The notes: generated from the letters alone by a model not told the origin. A stretch of DNA of 64,000 nt from Bdellovibrionales bacterium Ga0074139 (GCA_001464795.1 LNEB01000013.1:1-64000); one strand, 5' to 3'. Positions 42,256 through 52,847 are shown, counted from the stretch's first letter. Numbers and translations are program-made.

Positions 42256-43296
42256 TTATTGTGGCTGCTGTTCTCGTTTAGAGATCTGTGGAGCCGTGTT
42301 GGGATCCCATCCTACTGGTGGCCATCCGTCGATTTTCATTCCAAGACCTAATCCCATTTCAGTCAAAATTTCTTTGATTTCATTCAAAGATTTACGACCG
42401 AAGTTTTTAGTCTTGAGCATCTCAGCTTCAGAGCGAACGACAAGTTCACCGATAAAGCGAATGTTAGCATTTTTTAAGCAATTGGCTGAGCGAACAGAGA
42501 GTTCTAAATCATCGACTGATCTAAACAAATTGTCGTTTAGCTGTGGAGAAGATGGATCACGCTTTTCTTCTTGAGGCTCCATCTCTTCATCAAATGTAAG
42601 GAAAATCTGAAGTTGTTCTTTCATGATTTTTGAAGCCAAAGAAATTGATTCTTCAGGCTTTAAAGATCCGTCCGTCCATACTTCAAGTGCTAATGCATCG
42701 TAATCAGTTCTTTGACCAACACGTGCATTGGATACACTGTAGTTCACTTTTCTGATTGGACTAAAAAGTGAATCCACACCAATGAATCCAACTGGAAGGT
42801 CAGTTTCACGGTTTTCAACAGGAACGTAACCACGACCATAAGCCACGATAATTTCAGCACTGAAATTTCCGTTAGACCCTAAAGTTGCAATATGTTGATC
42901 CTTGTTGAGGATTTCGATTTTATCGCTAGTTTGAATATCACCTGCAGTTACTTTACCAGGACCGTTTTTCACGATTCTTAAAGTAACAGGCTCAGAAGTG
43001 TACTGCTTAAATCGAACTTCTTTTAAGTTCAAAATAATATCAGTTACGTCTTCGAGAACATCAGGAATAGTCGTGAATTCATGAAGAACACCTTCGAAGC
43101 GTACTGCAGAAATTGCAGAACCCATCATTGAACTCAGTAAAATTCTTCTTAAAGAGTTACCGAGAGTCACACCAAAGCCACGCTCAAGTGGTCTGATAAC
43201 AAAACGACCGTAATCGTCTCGGATAGTCTCTTTGTCGACCTCAAAACCTTTTGGTTTAATGAGATCTCTCCAGAATTTATAATAATGTTCTTGCAT
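42256..43296 (-). CDS. rpoA: RNA polymerase alpha subunit
   Basis: The 346-residue protein has the N-terminal assembly domain ([27 protein letters not shown] in parts, [25 protein letters not shown]) and the C-terminal DNA/activator-binding domain ([34 protein letters not shown]). Length is slightly above the usual 330 owing to a linker and a glutamine-rich tail. It sits between rpsD and rplQ, the standard alpha-operon order. Confidence 0.98.
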   Translation of the reverse strand: MQEHYYKFWRDLIKPKGFEVDKETIRDDYGRFVIRPLERGFGVTLGNSLRRILLSSMMGSAISAVRFEGVLHEFTTIPDVLEDVTDIILNLKEVRFKQYTSEPVTLRIVKNGPGKVTAGDIQTSDKIEILNKDQHIATLGSNGNFSAEIIVAYGRGYVPVENRETDLPVGFIGVDSLFSPIRKVNYSVSNARVGQRTDYDALALEVWTDGSLKPEESISLASKIMKEQLQIFLTFDEEMEPQEEKRDPSSPQLNDNLFRSVDDLELSVRSANCLKNANIRFIGELVVRSEAEMLKTKNFGRKSLNEIKEILTEMGLGLGMKIDGWPPVGWDPNTAPQISKREQQPQ

Positions 43297-43322
43297 ATCT
43301 TTAGCCCCCGGCTTTTTAAAAT

Positions 43323-43949
43323 TTATCGAGAGTAGTACTCAACAATCATGTTTTCTTCAGATGGAACTGTTATTTCTTCACGAGATGGAAGATCCTTCAC
43401 AAGTCCTTTAAATTGACCGTGATTAGCTTCTAACCATGAAGGCATAGTTCGTCTGCTAACTGCTTGGATGGCAGAAAGAACACGAGTGTGTTGGCGTGAT
43501 TTTTCACTTAGTTCAATTTGATCACCTTTTTCGACTAACAAGCTAGGAATATTAGCTTTTTTGCCGTTAAGGAGAACGTGATTATGCTTTACCAATTGGC
43601 GAGCTTCTCTGCGTGAATTTGCATAACCTAAAGTGTAAAGGACATTATCAAGTCTCATCTCTAGGTTTCTTAGAAGAGCCATTCCTGTTAAGTCCTTAGA
43701 CTTTGTAGCGTCATGAAAATAGCGACGGAATTGCTTTTCAGATAGACCGTACCATCTTTTGGTTTTCTGTTTTTCGCGCAATTGAAGAGCAAAGTCAGAA
43801 AATTTAATCCTTTGCTGACCGTGCTGTCCTGGCGGATAGGGACGTCTTTCGAAAGAACACTTATCAGTGTAGCAGCGGTCACCTTTAAGAAATAACTTTG
43901 TATTTTCTCTTCGGCAAAGCTTGCAAACACTTTCATTAATACAGCTCAC
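43323..43949 (-). CDS. rpsD: 30S ribosomal protein S4, zinc-binding type
   Basis: The 208-residue S4 binds 16S rRNA early in assembly. The N-terminus has the zinc-finger form CKLCRRE...RCYTDKC with PPGQHG, and the S4 RNA-binding domain follows (RLDNVLYTLGYANSRREARQLVKHNHVLLNG in parts). It is encoded 20 bases after rpsK. In many bacteria S4 represses its own operon; nothing in the sequence here proves that. Confidence 0.98.
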   Translation of the reverse strand: MSCINESVCKLCRRENTKLFLKGDRCYTDKCSFERRPYPPGQHGQQRIKFSDFALQLREKQKTKRWYGLSEKQFRRYFHDATKSKDLTGMALLRNLEMRLDNVLYTLGYANSRREARQLVKHNHVLLNGKKANIPSLLVEKGDQIELSEKSRQHTRVLSAIQAVSRRTMPSWLEANHGQFKGLVKDLPSREEITVPSEENMIVEYYSR

Positions 43950-43969
43950 ACTAAACTCCTCTTAATTAA

Positions 43970-44362
43970 TTAAATTCTGCGTCTTTTGGGAGGTCGGCAT
44001 CCGTTATGAGGAATGGGAGTGATATCTTTCATAGAAAGCACTTTCAAACCAACACCAGCTAACGCACGAATTGCGGGCTCACGACCAGCACCAGGACCAG
44101 TAAGATAAACATCTACAGATCTCATGCCTGCTTCCATAGCCTTCTTCGCAGCATCCTCAGCAGCCATCTGAGCAGCGAATGGTGTACCTTTTCGACTTCC
44201 TTTGAAGCCTAAGTGACCTGCAGAGGACCAGGACACGGTATCACCCTTTGGATCTGTCATCGTGATGATAACATTTCCAAATCCAGCTTGAATATAGCAA
44301 TTTCCCTGTGGGACATTTCTTTTAACTTTTTTCTTATTTACTACTTTTTTTTCCATGTTCAT
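43970..44362 (-). CDS. rpsK: 30S ribosomal protein S11
   Basis: The 130-residue protein shows the S11 core [40 protein letters not shown] and the C-terminal [17 protein letters not shown]. It belongs to the 30S platform with S6/S18. AAGGA lies 6 bases before the first ATG (there is a second in-frame ATG two codons later). It follows rpsM by 27 bases. Confidence 0.98.
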   Translation of the reverse strand: MNMEKKVVNKKKVKRNVPQGNCYIQAGFGNVIITMTDPKGDTVSWSSAGHLGFKGSRKGTPFAAQMAAEDAAKKAMEAGMRSVDVYLTGPGAGREPAIRALAGVGLKVLSMKDITPIPHNGCRPPKRRRI

Positions 44363-44389
44363 AAAAAATCCTTAATTCCTTATCGTGGA

Positions 44390-44764
44390 TTAGACAGCTT
44401 TTTTCTTATTAGCGACTGTCTTCTTAGGACCTTTACGAGTCCGTGCGTTTGATCGAGTATTTTGACCACGAACCGGTAAACCTTTTCTATGGCGAATTCC
44501 ACGATAGCAATTGAGATCCATTAGTCTTTTAATAGATAAGCCCACTTCACGGCGCAAATCCCCTTCAATCTTGAAGTTTTGCTCGATGTAAGCTCTGATT
44601 TTTGCAACCATATCATCAGTCAGGTTATCTGTTCTGAGTGATTCATCGATGTTCGCAAACTTACAAATTTCTTTAGCTCTTGGACGTCCAATACCAAAGA
44701 TATAAGTAAGAGCTATTTCAACACGTTTGTTCCGGGGTAAATCTACTCCTGAAATACGAGCCAT
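44390..44764 (-). CDS. rpsM: 30S ribosomal protein S13
   Basis: This 124-residue S13 begins [25 protein letters not shown] and ends with the basic [20 protein letters not shown] tail, both diagnostic. It sits in the head of the 30S subunit and contacts tRNA and the 50S subunit. It starts 3 bases after rpmJ ends. Confidence 0.98.
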   Translation of the reverse strand: MARISGVDLPRNKRVEIALTYIFGIGRPRAKEICKFANIDESLRTDNLTDDMVAKIRAYIEQNFKIEGDLRREVGLSIKRLMDLNCYRGIRHRKGLPVRGQNTRSNARTRKGPKKTVANKKKAV

Positions 44765-44767
44765 TTT

Positions 44768-44881
44768 TTAACCCTGCCTTTGCTTATGTTTAGAATTTTC
44801 GCAAATAACACGAATAACGCCTTTGCGCTTAATGACTTTACACTTATTACATATTTTTTTTACAGAGGGCCTGACTTTCAT
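44768..44881 (-). CDS. rpmJ: 50S ribosomal protein L36
   Basis: This 37-codon gene encodes [20 protein letters not shown] followed by [17 protein letters not shown] and TAA. The zinc ligands C11, C14, C27 and H33 (C-x2-C...C-x5-H) are all present, the zinc-containing L36 form. It lies between adk (57 bases) and rpsM (3 bases), its usual place except that infA and map, often found just upstream, are absent. Confidence 0.96.
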   Translation of the reverse strand: MKVRPSVKKICNKCKVIKRKGVIRVICENSKHKQRQG

Positions 44882-44938
44882 CTTTCACCTTCATGGAAAC
44901 TGCGAGCGTCGGAAATTAACATTAGAAAAAGGGTCTGT

Positions 44939-45577
44939 CTACAAAATCATTAAATCTTTTATTGACTTGTATACACTCTCTTCGTCTCTGTCTCCGTCCA
45001 CCTCTGCATATTGTCCTGTTTGTTTAAAGTAACTTTTCAAGGGCATTGTAAATTCCTCATATGTTTTGAGTCTATTCGCAATAACCTCGTCCTTATCATC
45101 ATTTCTTTGCACTAACTCACTTGCACATACATCACAAATTCCTTCTTTTTTAGAAGGTTTTGAGACTATGTGATACACTGCTCCACAGGACTTGCAAACT
45201 CTTCTTCCAGTTAACCTGGAAAAAAGTACATCAAATGGAACATGAAGGAAAACTGCTTTTTGAATCTCAAGCCGCAATCCCTTTAATAACTGTCCCAGAG
45301 CATCAGCCTGGATTACCGTTCTTGGAAATCCATCTAAAATAAATCCAGGCCCCTTACCAACAACAACTTCTTTGACCAATCCAATAACCAGCTCATCTGG
45401 AACAAGCTCACCTTTATCAATAAAGGATTTTGCTTTAACTCCGAGGTCAGAACCTGATTTAATTGCTCCTCTGAGTAAGTCACCAGTGCTTATGTGGTGC
45501 AGCCGATCTCTTTGAATTAAAAGATTTGACTGCGTTCCCTTACCAGCTCCAGGTGCACCGAACAAAATCAAATTCAA
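44939..45577 (-). CDS. adk: Adenylate kinase, zinc-LID type
   Basis: The 212-residue enzyme interconverts AMP+ATP with 2 ADP. It has the P-loop [10 protein letters not shown] (residues 7-16), [14 protein letters not shown], and a LID with four cysteines (CKSCG...CDVC), the zinc-stabilised form. The start is a TTG that overlaps the secY stop by 4 bases (TTGA), so translation is coupled. Position after secY is conserved in bacteria. Confidence 0.97.
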   Translation of the reverse strand: MNLILFGAPGAGKGTQSNLLIQRDRLHHISTGDLLRGAIKSGSDLGVKAKSFIDKGELVPDELVIGLVKEVVVGKGPGFILDGFPRTVIQADALGQLLKGLRLEIQKAVFLHVPFDVLFSRLTGRRVCKSCGAVYHIVSKPSKKEGICDVCASELVQRNDDKDEVIANRLKTYEEFTMPLKSYFKQTGQYAEVDGDRDEESVYKSIKDLMIL

Positions 45578-46896
45578 AACTGAACCCTCCGGCTCCGAAT
45601 TTTTGCACCTTTAAGGAAACCTTCGTACTTAGAAGTTAAAAGATGAGACTGGATCTGTTGAGCAGTATCAAGAGCAACCCCGACTAGAATCAACAAACTA
45701 GTTCCACCAAAGTAGAATGGTAATTTAAAGTAATTTTGGAAAACAACTGGCATTAAGCAGACTAAACTTAAATAAGTGCAACCTGCTACATTTACACGCT
45801 CTAGAACCCGTTGGATGTAATCAGCAGTACTAGAGCCAGCACGTACACCTGGAATAAAACCACCATACTTTTTTAAGTTTTCAGCAACATCCTTAGAGTT
45901 GAATACAATTTCAGTGTAAAAAAAGCTGAAAAATACGATGAGTGAAACAAATAAAATATTAAATATTACACCATTAGGATTTAAAGAATCCTGCATGGCT
46001 TTGATCCAAGGTGTTTGTGTGAACTGAGCCATTGTGGCCGGGAACATAAGTAAAGAACTTGCAAAAATAGGAGGAATGACTCCAGCAAAATTAATTTTGA
46101 TTGGAAGGTGACTGGAGGGTGCTGCCATCGATTGAGGACCCATTTGGCCACGTTGAGAATACTGAATGGTAATTCTACGTTGAGCCACTTCCATGTAAAT
46201 AACTGCAGAAATGATAGCAAGCATGAAAAGCACGACCAAAAGTGCAATAACAGCTTTCATTTCGCCGTTACTTACAAGTTCAAAAAGCTTTTGAGCACCT
46301 GAGGGAATCGAAGCTGCAATACCAGTGAAAATTACAAGTGAAGTACCGTTACCAATTCCGCGATCTGTAATTTGTTCGCCAATCCACATTACAAAACATG
46401 TGCCCGCGGTGAGTGTTAAAATAGTAACAACTTGAAAAGGCAAAAAACCAACTAATGGAGAAATAACTAATTTAGCGCCTTCAAAATTTGAACCCATTAG
46501 CCAAGAGCTCATTCCGTAACCTTGAACAATTGCTAAAAGAATAGTGGCGTAACGAGTGTACTGTTGAATCTTTTTTTGACCTGAAGGTCCTTCTTTTTTT
46601 AGTGCCTCAAGAGATGGAACCGCAGAAGTTAAAAGTTGAAAAATAATAGAGGCAGAAATGTAAGGCATAATACCTAATGCGAAAATACTAAACTGCTCGA
46701 GTGCACCACCTGTAAAAGTATTAAACAGGCCGAAAATGCCCTGACTTTGCGCTTGGAAAAAACCCAAGACTGCATTTCCGTCAACTCCAGGAGTAGGAAC
46801 GTGCACACCGATACGGTAAACAGCTAGCATACCAAGAGTGAATAGAATTCTTTTGAGTAGATCCGAATTCTTTGTTGCATTTTCATTTGTTGCCAT
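45574..46896 (-). CDS. secY: Protein translocase channel SecY
   Basis: The 440-residue protein has ten membrane helices and typical SecY segments: [43 protein letters not shown], ERRxTI-type [11 protein letters not shown], and [20 protein letters not shown] near the C-terminal cytoplasmic loop that contacts SecA. It forms the inner-membrane channel with SecE/SecG. Encoded 25 bases after rplO and overlapping adk. Confidence 0.98.
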   Translation of the reverse strand: MATNENATKNSDLLKRILFTLGMLAVYRIGVHVPTPGVDGNAVLGFFQAQSQGIFGLFNTFTGGALEQFSIFALGIMPYISASIIFQLLTSAVPSLEALKKEGPSGQKKIQQYTRYATILLAIVQGYGMSSWLMGSNFEGAKLVISPLVGFLPFQVVTILTLTAGTCFVMWIGEQITDRGIGNGTSLVIFTGIAASIPSGAQKLFELVSNGEMKAVIALLVVLFMLAIISAVIYMEVAQRRITIQYSQRGQMGPQSMAAPSSHLPIKINFAGVIPPIFASSLLMFPATMAQFTQTPWIKAMQDSLNPNGVIFNILFVSLIVFFSFFYTEIVFNSKDVAENLKKYGGFIPGVRAGSSTADYIQRVLERVNVAGCTYLSLVCLMPVVFQNYFKLPFYFGGTSLLILVGVALDTAQQIQSHLLTSKYEGFLKGAKIRSRRVQF

Positions 46897-46921
46897 CGTG
46901 ATGTACCTCTAGATGATCTAG

Positions 46922-47365
46922 TTAAACGCTAAGAACTTCGGCTTTTCCGCCAGCTTTTTCGATTGCACTTTTAGCTTTTTCACTGAATTTGTGGGCCTTT
47001 ACGTGCAACGCTGATTTAACTTCACCAGTGCCTAAAATTTTAATTAAAGCTCTTTTATTAACAAGACCCTTCGCGATTAACTGTTCAGGACCAACAGTTG
47101 AGCCCAGGTCAACAAGCTGACTAAGGTTAACGATATCATAACGAGTTTCAAAAGCGACGTTGCTAAAACCGAACTTAGGTAATCTTCTGTGCAAGGGAGT
47201 TTGACCACCTTCGAAGCCACGGCGAATACTTCCACCTGATCTTTGAGTTTGGCCTTTTCCACCTTTACCAGAATATCCACCAAGACCAGAACCGATACCG
47301 CGACCGACTCTTTTTCTGTAATGTGTAGCACCTTCGCCAGGTGATAAATTTGATAACAAGTTCAT
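46922..47365 (-). CDS. rplO: 50S ribosomal protein L15
   Basis: This 147-residue L15 has the glycine/arginine-rich N-terminus (GRGIGSGLGGYSGKGGKGQ) that threads into 23S rRNA, RRGFEGGQTPLHRRLPKFGF, and the C-terminal KALIKILGTGEVKSALHVKAHKFS region in parts. It is a late assembly protein. It lies 21 bases after rpmD in standard spc order. Confidence 0.98.
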   Translation of the reverse strand: MNLLSNLSPGEGATHYRKRVGRGIGSGLGGYSGKGGKGQTQRSGGSIRRGFEGGQTPLHRRLPKFGFSNVAFETRYDIVNLSQLVDLGSTVGPEQLIAKGLVNKRALIKILGTGEVKSALHVKAHKFSEKAKSAIEKAGGKAEVLSV

Positions 47366-47386
47366 ATAAACTCCTAAATAAAAAAA

Positions 47387-47575
47387 CTATTTTGAAACAA
47401 CAACATCTAACATGTGCTGAACTTTGAGAATTTGACCCCTGTTTGCAGGAGTGTCATTCACGTCAACTGTTTGCTGTCTTTTTGTTAAACCTAAACAGCG
47501 GATTGTTTCTTTTTGGCTTTTGTTGCAACCAATTAGAGATCTTTTCAATGTAATAACAAATTTTTTATTAGCCAT
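47387..47575 (-). CDS. rpmD: 50S ribosomal protein L30
   Basis: The 62-residue protein matches L30: FVITLKRSLIGCNKSQKET, CLGLTKRQQTVDVNDTPANR, then GQILKVQHML. It lies 10 bases after rpsE. L30 is dispensable in some bacteria; its presence here is normal for this operon. Confidence 0.96.
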   Translation of the reverse strand: MANKKFVITLKRSLIGCNKSQKETIRCLGLTKRQQTVDVNDTPANRGQILKVQHMLDVVVSK

Positions 47576-47585
47576 TTACTACCGC

Positions 47586-48038
47586 CTATTTCTGATTCTT
47601 TAGTTGCTTTAAGCCATCTAAAGTTGCACGTACTGCATTATGAGGATTACGAGTTCCAACGCATTTTGTTAAGATATCTTTTACACCAACAGATTCAAGA
47701 ACTGCACGAACTGCACCGCCAGCAATCACACCGGTTCCTGCAGCAGCAGGCTTCATTACAACCTTTGCTGCTCCAAATTTACCGATTACTTCGTGAGCTA
47801 TTGTACGACCTTCTTTGAGGTCAACTGAACGTGAGCTTTTTTTAGCTGCACGTGATGCTTTTCCAATAGCTTCAGGAACTTCTCCTGCTTTACCGGTACC
47901 GAAACCGATTTGGCCATTTTTGTCGCCAATTACAACAAGTGCCGCAAAAGAGAACCTACGGCCACCCTTTACAACTTTTGTTACACGATTGATCGCTACA
48001 ACACGTTCTTCGAATTCACTTACTGTCTTATTGTCCAC
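47586..48038 (-). CDS. rpsE: 30S ribosomal protein S5
   Basis: The 150-residue S5 starts with GTG (AAGGAG 8 bases ahead). It shows the N-terminal dsRBD-like part [20 protein letters not shown] and the C-terminal [21 protein letters not shown]. It helps control decoding accuracy with S4. 12 bases separate it from rplR. Confidence 0.98.
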   Translation of the reverse strand: MDNKTVSEFEERVVAINRVTKVVKGGRRFSFAALVVIGDKNGQIGFGTGKAGEVPEAIGKASRAAKKSSRSVDLKEGRTIAHEVIGKFGAAKVVMKPAAAGTGVIAGGAVRAVLESVGVKDILTKCVGTRNPHNAVRATLDGLKQLKNQK

Positions 48039-48050
48039 AAAAAAATCTCC

Positions 48051-48422
48051 TTAGAAGTTTAATCCACCCTCACGAGCTGCATCTGCAAGCGCCTTAACGC
48101 GTCCATGGTAGATGAAACCATTTCTATCAAACACTACGTTTTTAATATTTTTCGAGAGCGCTGCTTTGGCAACTTCTAGTCCTACAGCTTTAGCCAAGTC
48201 CACACCTGTGGTATCAGACTTTAAAACTAGAGATGAAGCAGAAGCGAGTGTAACTCCCTTAACATCATTAACTACCTGTGCATACATATGAGAAGCACTT
48301 CTGAAGACAACCAAACGAGGTCTTTCATCAGTACCTTTAACAGTTTTACGAATTCTGATCTTCTTTTTAAGACGATTCGCTTTTCTTTCAGCTGTATGTT
48401 TTCTAACTTTAATTTTCATCAT
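48051..48422 (-). CDS. rplR: 50S ribosomal protein L18
   Basis: The 123-residue L18 has [26 protein letters not shown], and the C-terminal [20 protein letters not shown] with AREGGLNF, which bind 5S rRNA. Two in-frame ATG codons are adjacent at 48422 and 48419; the first is used here. Spacing to rplF is 13 bases. Confidence 0.98.
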   Translation of the reverse strand: MMKIKVRKHTAERKANRLKKKIRIRKTVKGTDERPRLVVFRSASHMYAQVVNDVKGVTLASASSLVLKSDTTGVDLAKAVGLEVAKAALSKNIKNVVFDRNGFIYHGRVKALADAAREGGLNF

Positions 48423-48435
48423 ATATTACTGCCTT

Positions 48436-48978
48436 TTATTTACCAGCCGACTTACCAGCTTTGCGTCTAATATTTTCACCAACATAACGAACACCTTTAC
48501 CTAAATAAGGCTCAGGAGGTCTAAATGAACGTATCTTTGAAGCAACTTGTCCAACTAAATCACGACTAGCACCAGTTATTGATATAGCGGTCTGCTTTTC
48601 AACTTTAATTTCAATTCCATCAGGAATATCAAAAATGATGGGATGACTGAATCCAAGTGAAAGTTCTAATTTTTTACCGCTAACTGTAGCTCTGTAACCT
48701 ACACCGTGAAGCTCTAATCCACGAGTAAACCCTTTACCTACACCTGTAACAGCGTTTTGAATAAGAGCTCTGTACAATCCATGGAGTGAATGAGCTTGCT
48801 TAGTATCCTTGTTACAAACCAAAACAACTTTTTTCCCATCAACTTTGGCTGTTACTTCAGGCTTCAACTGAATGTTTAATGATGTCTTGGGACCTTTAAC
48901 TGTTACCTGATTAGATGAGGAAACAGAGACCTGAACTTTGTCATCAAAATTGATTGGAGCTTTACCTACACGAGACAT
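48436..48978 (-). CDS. rplF: 50S ribosomal protein L6
   Basis: The 180-residue L6 begins SRVGKAPINFDDKVQVSVS and carries the duplicated L6 fold, with ELHGVGYRATVSGKKLELSL and the C-terminal ASKIRSFRPPEPYLGKGVRY signature. It contacts the sarcin-ricin loop region near the factor-binding site. Seven bases separate it from rpsH. Confidence 0.98.
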   Translation of the reverse strand: MSRVGKAPINFDDKVQVSVSSSNQVTVKGPKTSLNIQLKPEVTAKVDGKKVVLVCNKDTKQAHSLHGLYRALIQNAVTGVGKGFTRGLELHGVGYRATVSGKKLELSLGFSHPIIFDIPDGIEIKVEKQTAISITGASRDLVGQVASKIRSFRPPEPYLGKGVRYVGENIRRKAGKSAGK

Positions 48979-48985
48979 TTAACAC

Positions 48986-49375
48986 CTACCAAACTGTACA
49001 TAAAAGTTCGCCACCGACATTTTTTTGAGTAGCTTCGGCACCAGTCATGATACCTTGGCTTGTACTCAAAATGCACATACCTGTGCCAGAGCGAACGTTA
49101 GGGATTTTAGTTGAATGAACATACACCCGACGACCAGGGGTGCTCACGCTGCTTAATGCCGTTATAGCACTTTGACCTTTATCATCATACTTAAGATAAA
49201 TTCGCATGATTCCCTGCTTGGAGTCTTTTGCTACTTTGAAAGAGCGGATAAAGCCAGAATCCTGAAGAATCTGGGCAAGACCGGCACGCAATTTAGAGGC
49301 TGGAATATCAACCTTATCGTGTCGTGCCAAAGAAGCATTGCGAATTTGAGTTAAAAACTGTCCGACCTTATCCAT
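48986..49375 (-). CDS. rpsH: 30S ribosomal protein S8
   Basis: This 129-residue S8 has the N-terminal FLTQIRNASLARHDKVDIPA and C-terminal GTGMCILSTSQGIMTGAEAT that binds 16S rRNA helix 21. In E. coli S8 represses the spc operon by binding mRNA near rplE; I did not find a clear mimic here. Confidence 0.98.
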   Translation of the reverse strand: MDKVGQFLTQIRNASLARHDKVDIPASKLRAGLAQILQDSGFIRSFKVAKDSKQGIMRIYLKYDDKGQSAITALSSVSTPGRRVYVHSTKIPNVRSGTGMCILSTSQGIMTGAEATQKNVGGELLCTVW

Positions 49376-49383
49376 TTAAACCT

Positions 49384-49689
49384 CTACCAACTGGCCTTAG
49401 TAACGCCAGGTAATTTTCCAATTAATGCCAATTCTCTGAATGCAATTCTAGATAACCCAAATTTCTTATAGTTACCACGAGGACGTCCAGAAATTTGACA
49501 TCTTGTAATAACTCGATTTGGATTTGTATCACGAGGTAATTTTTGCAACTTGAGGAAGGCCTCTGCCTTTTGCTCGTCACTCAATTTAGGATCGAGAGAC
49601 ATTGCTCTGAGCTGTCTTCTATACTTATAGTACTTCGAAGACTTTTCTTTTCTTTGCTCGTTTTTTTTGATCGAAGATAATCTTGCCAC
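49384..49689 (-). CDS. rpsN: 30S ribosomal protein S14, zinc-free type
   Basis: The 101-residue S14 is the long, zinc-independent (C-minus) form, lacking the CxxC pairs. It ends with [20 protein letters not shown] and [11 protein letters not shown], both diagnostic. It lies 12 bases after rplE in the order rplE-rpsN-rpsH. Confidence 0.97.
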   Translation of the reverse strand: MARLSSIKKNEQRKEKSSKYYKYRRQLRAMSLDPKLSDEQKAEAFLKLQKLPRDTNPNRVITRCQISGRPRGNYKKFGLSRIAFRELALIGKLPGVTKASW

Positions 49690-49701
49690 ACTAAACCCCG
49701 T

Positions 49702-50241
49702 TTACTTTCTAAATGGCATACCAAGTGATTCTAATAATGCACGACCTTCAACATCAGTCTTTGCAGTTGTACAAATAGTGATATTCATACCTCTAACTTT
49801 GTCAACGCGATCGTAGTTAATTTCAGGGAATACAATTTGTTCTTTCATACCCATGTTGTAGTTACCACGACCGTCAAATCCTTTTGATGGTAAACCGCGG
49901 AAGTCACGAACACGAGGCAAAGCTAAGTTATTCAAACGATCCAAGAAGTACCACATTTTTTCACGTCTCAAAGTTACGCGAACACCAATTGCAAGACCTT
50001 TTCGAAGCTTGAAGTTTGAAATGGCCTTTTTTGACTTAGTGATCACAGCTTTTTGACCAGCAATCGCAGTAATTTCGTCAACTACACTGTTTAAAACTTT
50101 CGGGTTTTGAACAGCTTCACCCGTACAAACGCTGATCACAATTTTCTCGAGACGAGGAACTTGCATTGAGCTTTTGTAGCCTTGCTTTTTCATTAGTTCA
50201 GGAACTATTTCACTTGAGTATTTATCTTTTAATCTATTCAT
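49702..50241 (-). CDS. rplE: 50S ribosomal protein L5
   Basis: The 179-residue L5 has [30 protein letters not shown]-type [20 protein letters not shown] and [20 protein letters not shown], and it binds 5S rRNA. Its ATG lies only 6 bases after the rplN stop, with GAGGAATT between them. In most bacteria rplX (L24) occupies this position, so the junction is unusual. Confidence 0.98.
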   Translation of the reverse strand: MNRLKDKYSSEIVPELMKKQGYKSSMQVPRLEKIVISVCTGEAVQNPKVLNSVVDEITAIAGQKAVITKSKKAISNFKLRKGLAIGVRVTLRREKMWYFLDRLNNLALPRVRDFRGLPSKGFDGRGNYNMGMKEQIVFPEINYDRVDKVRGMNITICTTAKTDVEGRALLESLGMPFRK

Positions 50242-50247
50242 AATTCC

Positions 50248-50616
50248 TCACAATACTTCTGGAGCAAGAGAAACAATCTTAACAAACTGTTTAGCTCTGA
50301 GCTCACGTGCTACTGGACCAAAAATACGGGTTCCGATTGGCTCTTTAGAGGCGTTGATCAAAACAGCAGAGTTATCATCAAATCTGATGTAAGACCCATC
50401 GGCTCTTCTTAGCTTATGGATTGTTCTAACAACGACAGCTTTTGCTACGTCGCCCTTTTTTACTTTCGAATTCGGTAAAGCATCTTTGATGGAAACAACA
50501 ATGATGTCACCAATTGATGCCGTTCTACGCTTAGAACCACCCAAAACTTTAATACACTGGACTTCTTTAGCGCCTGAGTTGTCTGCAACATTAAGTCGCG
50601 TCTGCATTTGAATCAT
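50248..50616 (-). CDS. rplN: 50S ribosomal protein L14
   Basis: The 122-residue L14 begins [20 protein letters not shown] and contains [13 protein letters not shown] and [11 protein letters not shown], all typical. It contacts 16S rRNA across the subunit interface and binds the silencing factor RsfS. AGGGGA precedes the first ATG. Unusually, rplE rather than rplX follows. Confidence 0.98.
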   Translation of the reverse strand: MIQMQTRLNVADNSGAKEVQCIKVLGGSKRRTASIGDIIVVSIKDALPNSKVKKGDVAKAVVVRTIHKLRRADGSYIRFDDNSAVLINASKEPIGTRIFGPVARELRAKQFVKIVSLAPEVL

Positions 50617-50629
50617 AAAATCCCCTAAA

Positions 50630-50926
50630 TTATTTTGAAGTGTCCAGAACTTCAGAAAGTGCCCATCGCTTAGTTTTGCTCATCGGGCGGGTTTCGTGAA
50701 TTTTGACTTTATCACCTAGCTTAGCAACACCTTTTTCGTCATGGGCCTTAAAAACAGAAGTTTTTTTCAAAAACTTACCATATTTCTTGTGGCGTACCAT
50801 TCTGAAAACAAGAACAGAAATTGTTTTAGCCATTTTTGTGCTAACAACTTCACCTACGACTTCGATTTTTCGTCCTCGAGGTTCAACTTCAGCTACTACT
50901 TTTGAAACTTCTTTTTTCTTTGCCAT
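50630..50926 (-). CDS. rpsQ: 30S ribosomal protein S17
   Basis: I take the ATG at 50926 (AGAGGA three bases ahead) rather than the ORF start at 50980, which would overlap rpmC. The 98-residue product has the S17 OB-fold: [40 protein letters not shown], then [14 protein letters not shown] short lysine/glutamate-rich N-terminal extension precedes it. Confidence 0.95.
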   Translation of the reverse strand: MAKKKEVSKVVAEVEPRGRKIEVVGEVVSTKMAKTISVLVFRMVRHKKYGKFLKKTSVFKAHDEKGVAKLGDKVKIHETRPMSKTKRWALSEVLDTSK

Positions 50927-50933
50927 AAATCCT

Positions 50934-51128
50934 CTAAGCTCTGTCTGACTTGCCAACAATGGCGGTATTAATTCTTGCAATGTCTTTTCTGAGCTGTCTA
51001 ATTACAAGTGGGTTAGCTAATTGCCCGATAGAATTTTTCATTCTTACTTCGAATAACTGGTCACTTAGTACAGTGCGCTTTTTCTTAAGTTCAGCAACAG
51101 ACATATCTTTAATTTCATTATATTTCAT
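50934..51128 (-). CDS. rpmC: 50S ribosomal protein L29
   Basis: The 64-residue L29 is a two-helix protein with MSVAELKKKRTVLSDQLFEV, GQLANPLVIRQLRKDIARI and the typical NT tail. It lies at the exit tunnel next to L23, where SRP and trigger factor dock. Two bases separate it from rplP. Confidence 0.97.
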   Translation of the reverse strand: MKYNEIKDMSVAELKKKRTVLSDQLFEVRMKNSIGQLANPLVIRQLRKDIARINTAIVGKSDRA

Positions 51129-51130
51129 AC

Positions 51131-51538
51131 TTACTCCCGAACCAAAAACCGAGTTTTGAATGGTAACTTGTGAGCTGCTCTTTGGAAAGCTTCCTGAGCT
51201 TGTTCACGAGTAACACCGTTCATTTCGAATAAAACTTTTCCTGGAAGGATATTAGAAACCCAAAATTCAGGATTACCTTTTCCAGAACCCATTCGAGTCT
51301 CAGCTGCTTTTTTTGTCACTGGTGTATCAGGGTATACTCGTACCCAAATTTTACCACCGCGCTTTACAGAACGAGAGATCGCGATACGACCAGCCTCGAG
51401 TTGTCGAGCAGTCAACTTTCCACTCTCAGTTGCTTGAAGACCGAAATCACCAAAATCAAGATTAGCACCGCGAGCTGCAAAACCACGTGAACGTCCAACA
51501 AACTGTTTTCTCCACTTTACTCTTTTAGGACTTAACAC
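51131..51538 (-). CDS. rplP: 50S ribosomal protein L16
   Basis: This 135-residue L16 has [59 protein letters not shown] and [11 protein letters not shown]. It organises the A-site region of the 50S subunit. It overlaps the end of rpsC by 14 bases, so their translation is coupled. Confidence 0.98.
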   Translation of the reverse strand: MLSPKRVKWRKQFVGRSRGFAARGANLDFGDFGLQATESGKLTARQLEAGRIAISRSVKRGGKIWVRVYPDTPVTKKAAETRMGSGKGNPEFWVSNILPGKVLFEMNGVTREQAQEAFQRAAHKLPFKTRFLVRE

Positions 51539-52190
51539 GACCAGCCTCCTCTACTTCACGAGCTGACATAATATCACCTTTATAAATCCAAACCTTTAAA
51601 CCAATAATTCCGTAGGCAGTCAAAGCCTCAGCAGTTCCGTAGTCGATGTCTGCACGAAGAGTATGTAATGGTACGCTTTTTTCGTTGTACCACTCTGAAC
51701 GAGCAATTTCAGCACCGTCTAAACGACCAGAAACACGAATTTTAATACCACGTACGCCACCTTTGATAGCAGCAGCGATTGATTTCTTTAAAGCACGTCT
51801 CCAAGAAATTCTTTTTTCCAATTGAAGTGCTATGTTTTCTGCAACAAGCTGAGCATCGATATCTGGTTTTCTAATTTCTTGGATGCTAAGAAAGACTTCA
51901 TTCGTAGTTAGTTTTTGAACTTCAGCCTTGAGCGCATCAATTCCAGTTCCTTTTTTTCCAATTACAACACCAGGTCTTGCAGTTGAAATGATAAGTTTTA
52001 CTTTTTTAGCAGCTCTTTCAACTTCAATCTTTGCTACACCAGCATGCTTAAGTTTCTTTTTTAGATAATTACGTAGCTTAAGATCCTCGTGGAGGTATTC
52101 GAAATACTGTGCGCCTTTAGCATACCATCTAGAATCCCAAGTTCTAATAACACCAAGTCTTAAACCAATTGGATTAACTTTTTGTCCCAC
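51525..52190 (-). CDS. rpsC: 30S ribosomal protein S3
   Basis: The 221-residue S3 begins [20 protein letters not shown], has the KH domain with [16 protein letters not shown], and the C-terminal [30 protein letters not shown]. It forms the mRNA entry site with S4/S5 and has helicase-like activity. Two bases separate it from rplV. Confidence 0.98.
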   Translation of the reverse strand: MGQKVNPIGLRLGVIRTWDSRWYAKGAQYFEYLHEDLKLRNYLKKKLKHAGVAKIEVERAAKKVKLIISTARPGVVIGKKGTGIDALKAEVQKLTTNEVFLSIQEIRKPDIDAQLVAENIALQLEKRISWRRALKKSIAAAIKGGVRGIKIRVSGRLDGAEIARSEWYNEKSVPLHTLRADIDYGTAEALTAYGIIGLKVWIYKGDIMSAREVEEAGRVKS

Positions 52191-52192
52191 GC

Positions 52193-52525
52193 TTACTTCT
52201 CCTCAAGAACGACGTTAATATGACTTGTTTGCTTGCGAACACCGTAAGCACGACCTTGAGCACGAGGTCTAAATCGCTTTAGAACTGGACCCTTATCAAC
52301 AAAAATTGTCTTAACAACAAGCTTGTCGAGATCCATCGTTTTTTTGTAATCTGCATTTGCAACAGCAGATTCAATTAATTTTTTAATCATTAGGGCAGAT
52401 TTTTTATTAAGATAAGTCAAAGACTTCAGAGCAGCACTTACGTCTTTACCTCTTACAAGGTCTGCTACTAAGCGAGCTTTTTGGGCTCCTACTCTGGCGT
52501 ATTTGAGGCTAGCTTTTGATTCCAC
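52193..52525 (-). CDS. rplV: 50S ribosomal protein L22
   Basis: The 110-residue L22 has [20 protein letters not shown] and the tunnel-reaching beta-hairpin [20 protein letters not shown]. It lines the exit-tunnel constriction with L4. No resistance-type insertion or deletion is apparent in the hairpin. Confidence 0.98.
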   Translation of the reverse strand: MESKASLKYARVGAQKARLVADLVRGKDVSAALKSLTYLNKKSALMIKKLIESAVANADYKKTMDLDKLVVKTIFVDKGPVLKRFRPRAQGRAYGVRKQTSHINVVLEEK

Positions 52526-52541
52526 TTGTATATCTCCTCAA

Positions 52542-52838
52542 TTATTTCTTAGCTGCAGATGATGCTGCAGGAGCTGCTTTTTTCTCGGCATGACCATGGA
52601 AAGTGCGAGTTGGTGCAAATTCTCCAAGCTTATGACCGATCATATTTTCAGTTACATACACAGGAACGAATTTTCGACCGTTATGAACCGCAAATGTTAA
52701 ACCTACATAGTCAGGAAGAACAGTAGAACGTCGAGACCATGTCTTAATTACTTTTTTGTCGTTTTTTTGAATCGCTGTTTCCACTTTTTTAGAAACATGG
52801 TGATCAACAAAAGGACCTTTCTTAATTGAACGTGCCAC
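52542..52838 (-). CDS. rpsS: 30S ribosomal protein S19 with Ala/Lys tail
   Basis: Residues 1-85 are normal S19 ([59 protein letters not shown]). The last ~13 residues ([13 protein letters not shown]) are an alanine/lysine-rich extension beyond the usual end. S19 forms a complex with S13 in the 30S head. Confidence 0.97.
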   Translation of the reverse strand: MARSIKKGPFVDHHVSKKVETAIQKNDKKVIKTWSRRSTVLPDYVGLTFAVHNGRKFVPVYVTENMIGHKLGEFAPTRTFHGHAEKKAAPAASSAAKK

Positions 52839-52847
52839 GCGTAACTC

